From contig NC_092563.1 of assembly GCF_037975245.1 (NCBI RefSeq), forward strand, positions 7,933,501 through 7,997,500: a DNA stretch of 64,000 bases, read 5' to 3'. The position numbers and the translations under genes are program-made. The first letter of the stretch is position 1, and every line of letters starts with the position of its first letter. Source of the DNA: Apostichopus japonicus (lineage: Eukaryota; Echinodermata; Holothuroidea; Aspidochirotida; Stichopodidae). Below the pieces are notes generated by a model. It had not been told where the DNA came from, searched no databases, and saw nothing but the letters and a program-made list of their open reading frames with translations. Positions 22,930 through 34,471 of this stretch are shown piece after piece.

Positions 22930-23224
22930 CTCTTTCCACGACCAAACGTTGAACATCTTGTAAGAAAGCTTTTGTCTTGCCAGAGGTGTTACGTCGATAC
23001 CATTGTCGAATACGTAACTGAATAGGTAGCAGTTACTCATTCGCGAATGTCGAACGAGGAACGGGGAATAAGTATCTAACTTCACACCGGTTACAGAAAA
23101 ATCCTTTTTATTTGTTCACCGCCCAGAATGAGGGACATCAAATGTGCTAGAAAACCAAACTTTGCTATCAGAGCCATGCAACTCGGACACGGAAAAATAA
23201 TGTTAGACTAGAGAAAGAGAAGGA

Positions 23225-26200
23225 ATGAGTTTATTGCCTAAAATGGATCAAGATTTGGGCAGGTTGAAAGAAGAACAACTTTTGGAACTTAGAAATACCG
23301 GAGTGCAGATCAGACAGTGGTAAATATTCAGCGGTCTTAACTAAATTCATGTGGAAAGCACAGTATTCAGGAGCCAAAGCCTATATATTATATAGGTATA
23401 GCATTAGAAGCTAGTTCCGCGAAATATTAGCATGGCATCCTTACGCAAGTTACAGTACAGTTACAGCTTAAAACATGGTGAATTACTCAGTGTTGATTTT
23501 ATTACGTTTTAGTAACACTACCAGACAGACAGGTGAACACTTTTATTCAACATTATTCTAGGATTGCAAGCATGTAATTAGTCCTCATAAGGTAAAATGA
23601 CATCAATAATGTTTTTGGTTACCTTCATTTCAGGGAGAAATTCAAAGAAGATTACAACCATTTGCAAGAAAAGCTTCAAGAATTACCAGACAAAGTCAGC
23701 TATGAAGTTATGGTGAGTATAACATGCATGTAGTAGAAATCAAACTGCTCTTGTATAGCCTGTCCCATAATTATATTTTGCAACAAACAAACAAGACATT
23801 AAAGTTAACAAGTTTGGCATTTATTCATTTTATGTGGAATAGTGCATTGTTTTACAATGTATTTTTACTAATTATACATTTTAATTGCACATTTGTATTA
23901 CAATGAGGTTAAATTATCATTTTAGGAAACAAAAGCAGGACTTCGTTTGTGTACCTGACCTCCATGTACGACGTAACATTATTGCGCAGTGCCATCATCA
24001 AAATAAAGTGAATAAACTAGCCTTTAATAGTTTATGCTCAATAAGGCAAGGCTCCAGGATGATGAACAATGGGTGTTGTTTCACATGATAGACAATTGTG
24101 GTAATTAAAATTCCCAGACCTCTTGTCAGGGATTTGATGGAATTGCTTCATTACATTTCCCCTATTGTGCTGTAATTTGCAGGTTCCGCTTGGACCTTTG
24201 GCATTCATGCCAGGTCAACTCGTACATACCAATGAAATTCTCGTCCTTCTTGGTGAGAATTGGTTTGTAGAGAAATCAGCCAAAGATGCCTGTGCAGTTA
24301 TAGACCGGAGGAAAAAATGTGAGTAATATTACTAGCTATGGTTACTTCATACCTTGAGAAAAACCAAGAAGTACAAATGGACAATGACTGCCATTCTTAA
24401 TGCTTGTTTTTATGCATCCTTAACTTCCCTTTGCATGTACTTTTCAAAGCAAATTTTGGTTAGACAGGAGTTTGAAAAAGGCCTGAGGAATAAACTTCAT
24501 CCTTAACAAGGGAATAAATGTCAATATATTGTTAGTATCTCAAGTTACTTTTTCCATGTGATCATTGCTGATAAAGAAGTTTCATTGTGAGAATGGAATA
24601 AAAGGAATTAATCACTCACTGATTAATTTTCACATAGTAGAAAAATCTATGTTTTATCAAATGCAAGGTTAGTTCGCATAATTATCGGTAGGTTTGGTTA
24701 CACTGTCATAAAAAAATATGTTACGTGTTCCTCAGCAATAACTTATCCTATGTCCAACTTATGTCATGTGAAAACTTAATGGCCATAGAGATTGAACTAT
24801 GACAAAATCTCTCCCACAGATTCAGTTTTTATTGTTGATAAAAAGTGGACTTTTATCTCATTTGGTTGTGTTTGTTTCACAACACATTCTGTATCTGGTA
24901 TTTGAACTAAATTCAAGAGTCTTTTATTATTGTATATAACTAAATTTCAGAACCTCCTCTGAACTATATTTGTGATTTCATGACATTAAAAGAAGAACCT
25001 TTGTAATAATTTTATAAATAATTAGCTTTTTTTACTGTAGCCTAATGGTGACGTAATGACTCACTGTGTCTCTTCGTTGTTATCAAATATGTATACATTG
25101 ACTCATCTCTCTACAGCAATAGCAGATACTATTAATAAGTTCAAAGAGCAGAAACAGTTACTTGAATCCCGGTTGGAGTTTACCGCTGACATTCAGAAGG
25201 AAGCATCAGGTACAGAAGGCATTGTTGACATCAGGGAAGAGTATGATCCAGAAAAGGAAGCCAAATGGAGAGGTAATTCTGTAATTAAAAATTGGGGATG
25301 GGGAGGTTAGGAATGGGGAGGTTGGGGAGGGACTCCCAAGTCATCAAAAGGATCATCGTAAGTTACATGGGCAAGTGACCACTGGGAGAGTTTTATCAAT
25401 CCGATTTTATCAAAAGTAGTCATCCACCAGATATTTTTCAGAAATTGTTCAGGAGTAAATTATTTAAAATAAGTTAATATGTTGTCAATGTCTGTGAACA
25501 AGAGGATTGCTAAGTGGTTATAATAGATTGGTCTCAAGGATTGGGTTCTTTTAGGATGGTAAATGTCAAGTTGATTGCAGGGGTGTATTAAAGTGACAGA
25601 TCGTATTATTATGAATTTCCAAATTGATATCCAGCTAGTTTGATGATTGACTTTCAATATGCTTTTTAGAGGGATAAATTTGACATGAACTCCAAGAACT
25701 GGATGTAATGTACTATAGTCAGTTGGGGTAAAAAAAAACAAGGGGGTAGTTGGGGTAAAAAAAAACAACCCCTTTTTATAGAAGGGGAATATTTAGCCAA
25801 AGTTCTAATTTATTTTGGGTGATAGTCGTATATGTCTAGTTTATTATTATATAATTTCTGGAACTCTATGTCACTTCGCTGCCAATCACCGCTTCATCGA
25901 ATCAAGCAAATGCTAAACTAGCAAAATTTGAAGTTTGTACCACATATCCGAAACTTTCTCCTGCATACCCAGCTTATATGATGTGGAGATTATTCCAGCA
26001 GTTACAGCATAGCAGTTAGTGATATTACACTCCCCTATGGTAGAATTACTCCAACTTCATTCACGCTTCATGGGGGGGGCCTTGTTTTTTTTTACCCCCA
26101 AAAAATGATGCGAATCGGGTAAAAAAAAACAAGTACTTTCCGGCTCCAATGTACTCCCTATTTTGCCCGAATGGATGAATTTTTCCATAATGTTGATTTT

Positions 26201-29113
26201 AGAGGTTAGGCAAATAGTTTTCATGTCTGTCATGTGTCAAAAATGTTAAATAATTGGGCAGAAGTAACTGAAATCTCATGTTTCTACTATATTACACCAC
26301 ATTTGTGTAGCATCATATACACACTGTACAGTATGAATATGGCTGAGCATGACATATGACACGAGCCATCCATAATTACGAATTAAGACAATTTCACAAT
26401 TTTTTTCCTTTTTCATGTAAAGGTAGTAGCTCATACTTAGATGTAATTATATGCAAACATGATTTTAAGATACATTCATGAAGAAAATAGCTGTTTTCTA
26501 GCATTGTTTTTTTTTACCTGGCATTGTTTTTTTTTACCCCGAATTAGGCAAATTTTGGGGGTAAAAAAAAACAAGATTTTTCGCAAAAAACGACACTTTC
26601 CATTTACAAAAAAGTTATTTTTGTTAGATTCTCTTTAAGAGAATCCCACTCCACACACTTGAACATTGGAACCGAAACAATACCTCTTACTGATCAATTT
26701 TAGAGCAAACTTTAGGTAAATTGTTTTTTTTTACCCCACTTGACTATATGTCTCTCTCTGCATATAACAGTTTATATTATTCTTGAATTTGCCTATAAAT
26801 AATAATAGGTTAACGTAATAGGTTTGAATAATGAATAATTTTGCTCCATAGAGAACAGAGCTAAGAGGAAACGAAAAACAATGGGGAAAGTGCCAGACAA
26901 AGAGGAAACAGATTTTTCAGATGGAGGGAGAGCAGAGAAAACTCAAAGCACGAGAGAGAAAGAAGAAGCAGAGCTGTGGGCTCATCTTGATCGGTTGGAG
27001 AGACAGGAAGAAGAAATGGATGAGCTTGCAAGGTAATGATAACAGATGTAGCTATGTCAAAGGTCAAATAGATGAGCTTGCGAGGTAATGTTGACAGATG
27101 TAGCTATGTCATAGGTCAGACAGGTGAAATAGATGAGCTTGGAAGGTAATGTTGACAGGTGTACAGTAGCTATGTCATAGGTCATACAGGTGAAATAGAT
27201 GAGCTTGGAAGGTAGTGTTGACACATGTAGCTATGTCAAAGGTCAGACAGGTGAAATAGATGAGCTTGGAAGGTAGTGCTGACCGGTGTTGTTATGTTAA
27301 AGGTCTGACAGGTGAGATAGATGAGCCTTGCAAGGTAATTTTGATAGGTGTTGCTATGTCAAAGGTTGAAGAGAACAAGTGGAAGAGCTTGGAAGGTAAT
27401 GTTGACAGGTGTTGTTATGTTAAAGGTCACAGTGGTTTTCTTATACCACCCCCCCCCCTTTCCCCATCCTTTTAGTAAAGCGTTAAAGTCCCTTAATCAA
27501 GGAGAGAATATGACCTTCCCTTTGTTTGATACAAGGGCAAGAAGTTACTATAAATTGTGTTGGGCTAGAGAGAAAGGGGGTAACAGGTCTTGTAACTGAA
27601 TGTAAGCTGTGTAGAATCATAGGAATCATGTAGATATCAGGGGTAGATAGCTAACGAAAGAAGAAGAAGTGTATAGTCTATCTCTGCAGGATTCACAACC
27701 ATTTTTCGTTCCCTCTACTGAAATGACATCAGAACATTGTCATTCTCACACTTAAGTGTGTAATATTGGATGTATTTCTTTCTATCTCACCTTTGATTCA
27801 GGACGGAGGAATCTCCCGATTCAGACGAACCGAGTAGAGCTTCGCTCGAAGAGGAAAGTCCGGATGAAACAAAGAAGAAAACTGTCAAGTGGAAAGATCA
27901 GCAGATGGAGACGATGGATGAAGATAAAATAGAACCAAAGAGGAATCAAGGAGGAGATGAGAGGAAGGACCAAGGACTTGGGACTCCGGATGAGGAGGAG
28001 GGAGATGAGGAGGAAGGAAAAACTTCCACAATCGTCTTCTCTCACTCGGATGTTCCTTCAGTAAGTTAATTTCCTGAATTCATACTTGGTAGCTTAACTC
28101 GTGGGACTTACAACACTTGTTGGTTGAATATTTCCAAAGTGGCAAACCTAAATTTTACACAGATAGGATTACAAATGAAAATGAAAGTCATGTACCTACC
28201 TTATAACATCATCTAACTTTATAAGTTAAGAAAGCTTCGATGTGCATTCCTAGAGTGGAGATGACTTTTCATTCATTTTCTAACACATATATAGTTTTCA
28301 CTTCATGCACACAGTTCAATGTGTTAAGTGCCTGTTTTATATTTCTTCCCCAATATTAGGCGTTGCCAAGTTCTCCATCAGATGTAGTTTCATCACCGGC
28401 AGATATCTACAACCGTTACCAATCCAAGCTGAAGGTTACTACAACTCAAACACTAGAACAGCCCAAATCAATCTTAAAGGAACCATCGGGGTTACCGCTC
28501 TCTCGAGATGTAGAACCAGAGACAACACAAGACAAGAAACCCACTGTGCAACCAATACCAGAGTCTGTAAGTAGTCATCACATTAGCACCCCTGCAGTGG
28601 TGTCACCTTTAGCTAGTACTCTTGTAGCACCTCTCACCTCCACCCCAACTCCACCTCCTCCACCCTCAAAGGTAGAAAACCCACATATGGATTCATTTCA
28701 AACCCTATCTGTCTTGTTGTGGACGAACAGGTCATCCTTTTACAAAGCTTCCACTTTTCGACGACTACTCAGAAATTAACTGCTCAGAAATATTCATCTT
28801 TGTCTCCTGATGTTTTTCCTCTCCCTGCTCTACAATCCAATTGGATTGACAACAGCTGTCCCAGCCGCTAATACACCAGTATTCCCTAAATCTCTATAGC
28901 TCTATCAATTCTTGATAGGAGCTCCAATCTTATTTACATCATGTTGTGTTTCAGTTCATAAAAACTCCCTTTAGTTGTTACATCTATGCCCTTTAAAACC
29001 AACAGGCCTTTTCTGGAAATGTTGTCGAGCATCAAAGTGCAGCTGCGGATATTCAACCCAAGAAGAGAGTATCCAAATTTAAACAAGCCAGACAGGTCAA
29101 AGGTGAAAGGTGA
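23225..29113 (+). CDS. URI1: Unconventional prefoldin RPB5 interactor (URI)
   Basis: Eight coding exons: 23225-23319, 23634-23712, 24183-24318, 25117-25272, 26852-27032, 27802-28060, 28360-28566 and 29006-29113 (406 residues, phases consistent). Residues 1 to about 150 form a prefoldin alpha-like domain: coiled-coil N-terminus (RLKEEQLLEL), LPDKVSYEVMVPLGPLAFMP, GQLVHTNEILVLLGENWF, then a second helix (RLEFTADIQKEA) and DIREEYDP. An acidic, charged middle follows (LWAHLDRLERQEEEMDELAR; EEEGDEEEGK). SPADIYNRY with PKSILK and the final KKRVSKFKQARQ match conserved URI C-terminal blocks. URI works in the R2TP/prefoldin-like co-chaperone complex that assembles RNA polymerases. An in-frame second ATG at 23243 could also be used. 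It is head to head with NDUFB9 across the transposon and convergent with cyclin E. Confidence 0.94.
25714..26748. mobile_element. ~1.03 kb inverted-repeat element in URI1 intron 4, likely mariner-type MITE
   Basis: The left end TATAGTCAGTTGGGGTAAAA and the inverted right end TATAGTCAAGTGGGGTAAAA match over 28 bp with two differences. The outermost TA on both sides suits a TA target duplication. The motif TTGTTTTTTTTTACCCC, or its complement, occurs about eight times inside (near 25723, 25752, 26083, 26118, 26504, 26524, 26559 and 26723). No transposase was seen. Confidence 0.65.
27014..27435 (+). repeat. ~60-bp minisatellite spanning the URI1 exon 5 splice donor
   Basis: About seven units of 54-66 bp. 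The first overlaps the end of exon 5 (GATGAGCTTGCAAG followed by GTAATG at 27033). Later units repeat GATGAGCTTGGAAGGTAATG and GTAGCTATGTCAAAGGTCA with substitutions. Each unit therefore keeps a copy of the exon end and of the 5' splice site. Confidence 0.88.
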
Positions 29114-30035
29114 TATTAACAGTTCTACAAGCTGGACCCATCTGGGTAATACTCTCATGGATGGTGTCTGTGGACAGCATTATTTGAACTGAGACGCTTT
29201 TATGGAGACAACTTTCTGTCGAGGTGACTGTGGTGACCAAAATGACCTTAGAAGGAATAGCACATGATAGCACAGATGGATGGATGTGAGAAGCAGCACA
29301 GATTGATGGATGTTTAGAGCAGCACAGGTGGATGGATTTGAGAAGCAGCACAGATTGATGGATGTGTATGCACAAGTTGTTCCTTCCAGTTATCTCTGGA
29401 AAGATTCTACGGCCAGTCAACGTGAATAAACTGCAAACTATTGCATTATTGAACATTGGTTTAGAGATGCAAGTGTGAAGAGCAAGAGATGCTTGCAAGC
29501 TTTGTGTAGTAAGTTTACTTGATTGGAAAGTTTTGGTATGAAAAAAATCCAAGCAGCCATGATTGAAAAACTTGATTTATAACAACCTTATCAATAAGTA
29601 CCCACAGGCCACAACCATTGTCAATGGATAATCTCCTGTTCTCGTTTGTTACATGGCTACATAATAGCAATTTCCCATGACTCTCACCAACAGGACGTCT
29701 TAAATACCGGTCACTTTAACAACTACTATTAGCTTTCGCTTGTATTTTACAAACTAAAAATATGAGAAAAGAAAGTGGTGTAGTACCTCTATGTTTGGTG
29801 TCATATCCAAGGGTTTGGAAATGTTACCATATTGAGATTGCACCCTTTTAATATTATTTCATATGTAAGTATGTATGTATCAATGGTGAGACCCAAAATA
29901 AATAGTTTGATACGATATTGCTGTCAAAGAAGAACATGCCGTGACTTTTGTAATGGATCAAGTTTCGTATCTGACCCCTTTCCCCTCCCTTCTCCACGAG
30001 AAAAACCCTGATAAGGATTAATTGTCCCATGAGGA
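29114..30035 (+). other. URI1 3' UTR and downstream flank
   Basis: A candidate polyadenylation signal AATAAA lies at 29897-29902, about 790 bp after the stop. A small minisatellite at 29268-29372 has about four units around AGCACAGATTGATGGATG. No further coding was recognised. Confidence 0.5.
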
Positions 30036-30690
30036 ATGATACAAGCTTCCATAAATTTGGGTGAAGCTACAGTAATTACAAACCTTGGTTGAAGCTACAG
30101 TTATTACAAAACTTGGGTGAAGCTGTAGTTATTACAAAAACTTGGGTGAAGCTATAGTAATGACAAAACTTGGGTGAAGCTATAGTAATTACAAAACTTA
30201 GGTGAAGCTACAGTAATTAAGAATTTTGGGTGAAGCTATAGTAATTAAGAAACTTGGGTGAAGCTATAGTACTTAAACTTGGGTGAAACTATAGTTATTA
30301 CAAAACTTGGATGAAACTATAGTAATAACAAACCTTGGGTGAAGCTATAGGAATGACAAAAACTTAGGTGAAGCTATAGTAATTACAATGCTATAGTAAT
30401 CACAAAACTTGGGTGAAACTATAGTAATTACAAAAACTTGGGTGAAGCTATAGGAATAACAAAACTTGGGTGAAGTTATAGTAATTACAAAACTTGGGTG
30501 AAGCTACAGTAATTAAGAAATTTGGGTGAAGCTATAGTAATTAAGAAACTTGGGTGAAGCTATAATAATTAAACTTGGGTGAAGCTATAGTAATTACAAA
30601 ACTTGGGTGAAGCTATAGTAATTACAAAACTTGGATGAAACTATAGTAATTACAAAACTTGGGTGAAGCTGTGGTAACTTGGGTGATGGT
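30036..30690. repeat. 28-bp minisatellite with GAAGCTATAGTAATTACAAA units
   Basis: About 22-24 units of roughly 28 bp, each a variant of GAAGCTATAGTAATTACAAA followed by ACTTGGGT. It lies between the convergent URI1 and cyclin E genes. It shares the AGCTATAG core with the array at 6420-7390, but period and flanks differ. Confidence 0.9.
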
Positions 30691-33600
30691 ATGGTTCATA
30701 CTTTTGAACTTCTGTTATTTATCCCACTCCAATCAGAGGGTGAAACATTTTTAAACCTATTACGGAAAAGAAGGCAACAGACGACACATATAACTGAAGT
30801 TAAAAATACTTTATTTCCAACAATTCCATACAATTTTGTCATAAAAAATAAAGCACCAATTGTTATTTTGTCAGTTTTTGAACAAATACAAATGAAAAAT
30901 TCATTCTCTACACCATATTATTTGAAGAACCCGCTTAAATTTGTATCTTACCAAAAAAAGGGTTGGAATGCAGAAATTACTGGTTCAAAAAAACAACATT
31001 AAGGCACTTTTTCGCTTAATGCGAACAACTTACTATAAAGAGACCTGACCATTTTTAATTCATGAAAAAGTGCTATAGTCTACAAAACAGTATTGTTACA
31101 AGAAAATGTTTTGAAGACAGGTTTATTTACCTTTAATAATAATTACAAATTAGAATTAAAATAATTCCATGTTGATGAAATTCATTAATATTATAAATGG
31201 ATTTGGTACTAAAATACTTACATGACACCTTTTTTCGTTAGAAGATTAATGCATACATTACACCAACATTCATCAACCATTAACAGATAGGATTTTTTTT
31301 TTTCAACTTTTACTGAAGTTTTCATGTGCTCAGTTACGCCTTGTTTGATTTCGTGCACGGCAAGGATAATAAATATCACAAACATGTATACAACTATTTT
31401 GAAATAAACTCTGCATTTACAAGTGTTTAAGTTGATTAAAAAACCTCAGATCATAGCATGAATAACTATTTCACACACACTAGCACAAGTTTTATTATGA
31501 CTGTGCACAAAAAAAAAAAAAACGTAGATATCAACAGTAGATTTTATTCACAATTTATCAAGCTTATTAAAGAAGAAAATTAACACAATTTCAAGAGTCA
31601 ACACTAAGTAGACAATCGTTAAGACAGTTTGATGGAAGACTGATATTTCATTTTCTATTATTTTAAATAAGTACAAATCATTCATTGAATATTTATAGGC
31701 AGCTGGTTTTGTCCCATTGTTTAAGACAGTCGATTGAATTCAATACAAATACAGCAATTAACATAACTGTTCAAATGACCACCAGATATGTCACAGCTGG
31801 TGCCACAAATAATCTCATAACAACCACTCCCCCTCTCCCTAGACCAAATACTGTTAATTAATTCTTCTATGCTCCTCCATCATCGCCAATAAAATCTACA
31901 TGTGAGGTAGGCTCAGACAATTGATAATTCTGTCCTAGAAAGTGCTACAGAACTAGGCTGCTAGATTTTTTTTGGACAGTCACAGATTTATGTTAGTATT
32001 TTTCACATATTGTGATGTCATAGCAACAAAGTTCCAAAATATTTCCTTATAGCTGTGTTCTTGTGAGGCACAGTTACAAAACAAGCCACTCTATATAGCC
32101 GTTGTACAAAATATTTCATCGCTAAAACTGATTGGTTTTGAGAATTTTTTTTTTCCACTTTTTTCTTCAGGGGAACAATGGAGAGCATTGGTATGTTGCA
32201 ACTTTGCTAGCTTTACCATACAAACATAGTTCAAAACAGCAAACACCGTCTTACCAAAAAAATTACTTGCAATATGAATTTACCGACTGGTATATTAGGT
32301 GAACTTTCTTACTTTTATATGCATGGGAGTGTTGGTACCGCCCAGACGGCCACACTCATCTCAAGTTACTAAATAAAGAATATCTTCCTAAAGGCAAAAA
32401 AAAAAAAAATTGTGTATTAAGATTGTCCACTTGAACTTAAGCTTTTATATAAATCTTTTTTTGTTGTTATAATATCATATTTAGACTAGTTGTAAATGAA
32501 TGGTATAAATGAATGTTGTAAATGAACAGGGCAGATGAGAATGAACTAAACCAGCCTCCAGTATTACAAATATTCACCTCAGGAAACCCCCAAAACAAAA
32601 GTAAAATTTAAGCATAGAAGTATTAATCTTTTATGACCAAATTAACCAAAATTCATTACAAAAGTAGCTTCCTGCTAACAAAGAATGTTTTAATAACCTT
32701 ATAGTTTATAATAATTATAATAAGTTTTAACATACTTTGATGACCAGTTTTGCACTTGACCTTGATATCATGTAGTTAACAAATGTTTTGCAAATAAATA
32801 TTATTACAACCAGAAGTACACATGCAAACAAAAAACCTGTTTGCTGCAACAATGTTGCAATGTCATTGTTTACAATGGTCATTTTGTACTTGTAAATTTT
32901 TTCCCTCTTTTACCCACTAGTTTTTTACCACTTTCGCCCTCTATTTTCACCCCACCCTTATCTATTTGAACGCTCCCCCTTTTTTTTTAATAAAAGAGAC
33001 TACAAATAAAGAGATATTAATTCCACAAGGCAGGGAATTCTATATCCCATGAATGTCATTCGTAGAGTATATAACAATTAGTCAGCTACTTATTCAATTC
33101 AGTACAAATGTTTTGCTTATTTGTTGGTAAACATTGCAAAACCAAACAAAACAAAAAAGAAAAATTAAAATGGGGGGGGGGAAAGAAAATTAATTCACCA
33201 ATTATTAACATCAACTATCCACATTTACAACTTCAAAAAGATTAAAATATTTTTTTCAACAAAAACGGTTAAATTTGGCACCACACTTTATTCTTCCTTT
33301 TTTCAAACCGTTTTAAATTTTTGGTAATACCCTTCTATCCTCCTGGTCTTCTGATCCTTCAGAAAAACAGCCTTAAATTGTGACAAAACACTTACTGAGG
33401 TTTCTGATTCATATGTCACATTATAAACCAACTAAGAGAGTGATTGCACACTAGCTTAGAAGAATTAGGTCAGAGTCTGGTAACTGGACTCTGACCTAAT
33501 TCAGACAGGCTCTCGTGAGGAAGACATTATGATGCACAGAGAGCGGTAGCACAAACAATAGCTCATAACCGAAATTTATTTTTAATACTTCAATAGTTTT

Positions 33601-34471
33601 ATATTCTGAAATGAAGAGAGGTACATACATACTCAAGTTATATTCAGTTGTCATAAAAGAAATTTTGCGCACTGACATATATACATGTAAATATATAATT
33701 TTATATGCATGTATATACTGTACCTATATACACCAGCCAAACAAAAAAAATGAAAATCGACAATATATAAAGGATTTCTGCAGAATGAAGGAATATTAAT
33801 ACCCTTGAGATTTGGAGTCAGTAATTACCCTTTTTTTTCTTTTTTTAAATTTTCAGGCTCCCATACCACTGCACACTACTCAGCCTGATGAAATTACAGA
33901 AAGACACATCAACAATACATCATACAAATGTCTCAAAACCACTTGTCAATCCAGTTAGGTATATTAGAGACAAATAGGTTACATGTAGAATATTGACCAC
34001 AACATTACCATAGCAACAAACTTGTTTCAACTTGACCAGTACCAAGCACATTACCATTCCAACCAAACAGTCGCACCTTGAAATTTGACCAGCACAAAGT
34101 GCACTACCGTAGCGACTTACTCGTTGGATCCTGTAATGTCGTCAGCACAAAGTGCATTACCATAGCAACAAACTTGTTGCAATCTGAAACGTGGTTATCA
34201 CAAAGTTCATTACCGTAGCAACACACTTGTTGAAATCTGAAATTAGACTAGCACAATGCTGGAAATATTTAATAACAGTATATGGATCTTACAACACTAT
34301 CTTTTGTTAGTAGGTCTGTGGTCTTGACAATCACTGACTATCAAACACTTACTCTTTAGATTCACAATCACCTTCCAAAGCAATCTCTGTAACGATGCTT
34401 CTATCATTCTTCAACTTTTCCTGTGTCATACCTCCTAACCATTGACTCTCATTTAAGAAGCACAAGCAATG
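30691..34471 (-). other. Probable long 3' UTR and downstream flank of cyclin E
   Basis: AT-rich sequence without a recognisable exon. Minus-strand AATAAA signals at about 31543-31548 and 30811-30816 could end cyclin E transcripts. 33995-34255 holds about four units of a ~63-bp repeat (CATAGCAACAAACTTGTTGC / AGCACAAAGTGCATTACC). Poly-T/A runs at 31509, 32398 and 32976, and a G run at 33172. Confidence 0.45.
33995..34255. repeat. ~63-bp repeat, about four units, downstream of cyclin E
   Basis: Units share ATTACCATAGCAACAAACTT and CCAGCACAAAGTGCA with substitutions. The recurring CC(A/G)TAGC(A/G)AC resembles an RFX half-site, but this may be chance. The array is likely in the cyclin E 3' UTR. 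Confidence 0.65.

Larger units (their letters stand above)
18687..23091. mobile_element. 4.4 kb non-autonomous Mutator-like transposon carrying a captured NDUFB9 fragment
   Basis: The terminal inverted repeats are 87 bp each (18687-18773 and 23005-23091), start ACCGGTGTGAAGTTAGATAC and differ at one base. A perfect 9-bp target duplication TACAGAAAA flanks the element (18678-18686 and 23092-23100). The interior holds a 540-bp segment (18728-19267), a 461-bp piece identical by eye to NDUFB9 (19265-19725), a second copy of the 540-bp segment (19725-20267), a possible nested hAT-like element (20562-21595) and 4.4 tandem copies of a ~180-bp repeat (22131-22929). No transposase frame is present. 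Long inverted repeats, 9-bp duplication and a host gene fragment resemble a plant Pack-MULE; the superfamily is inferred. Confidence 0.85.

Noticed and set aside
28567-28779. Read-through extension of URI1 exon 7
   Set aside because: A GTAAGT donor at 28567 and a matching conserved terminal exon at 29006 explain the gene better; intron retention cannot be excluded.
30036-30690. CRISPR-like array
   Set aside because: Units are contiguous and lack unique spacers; this is a eukaryotic minisatellite.
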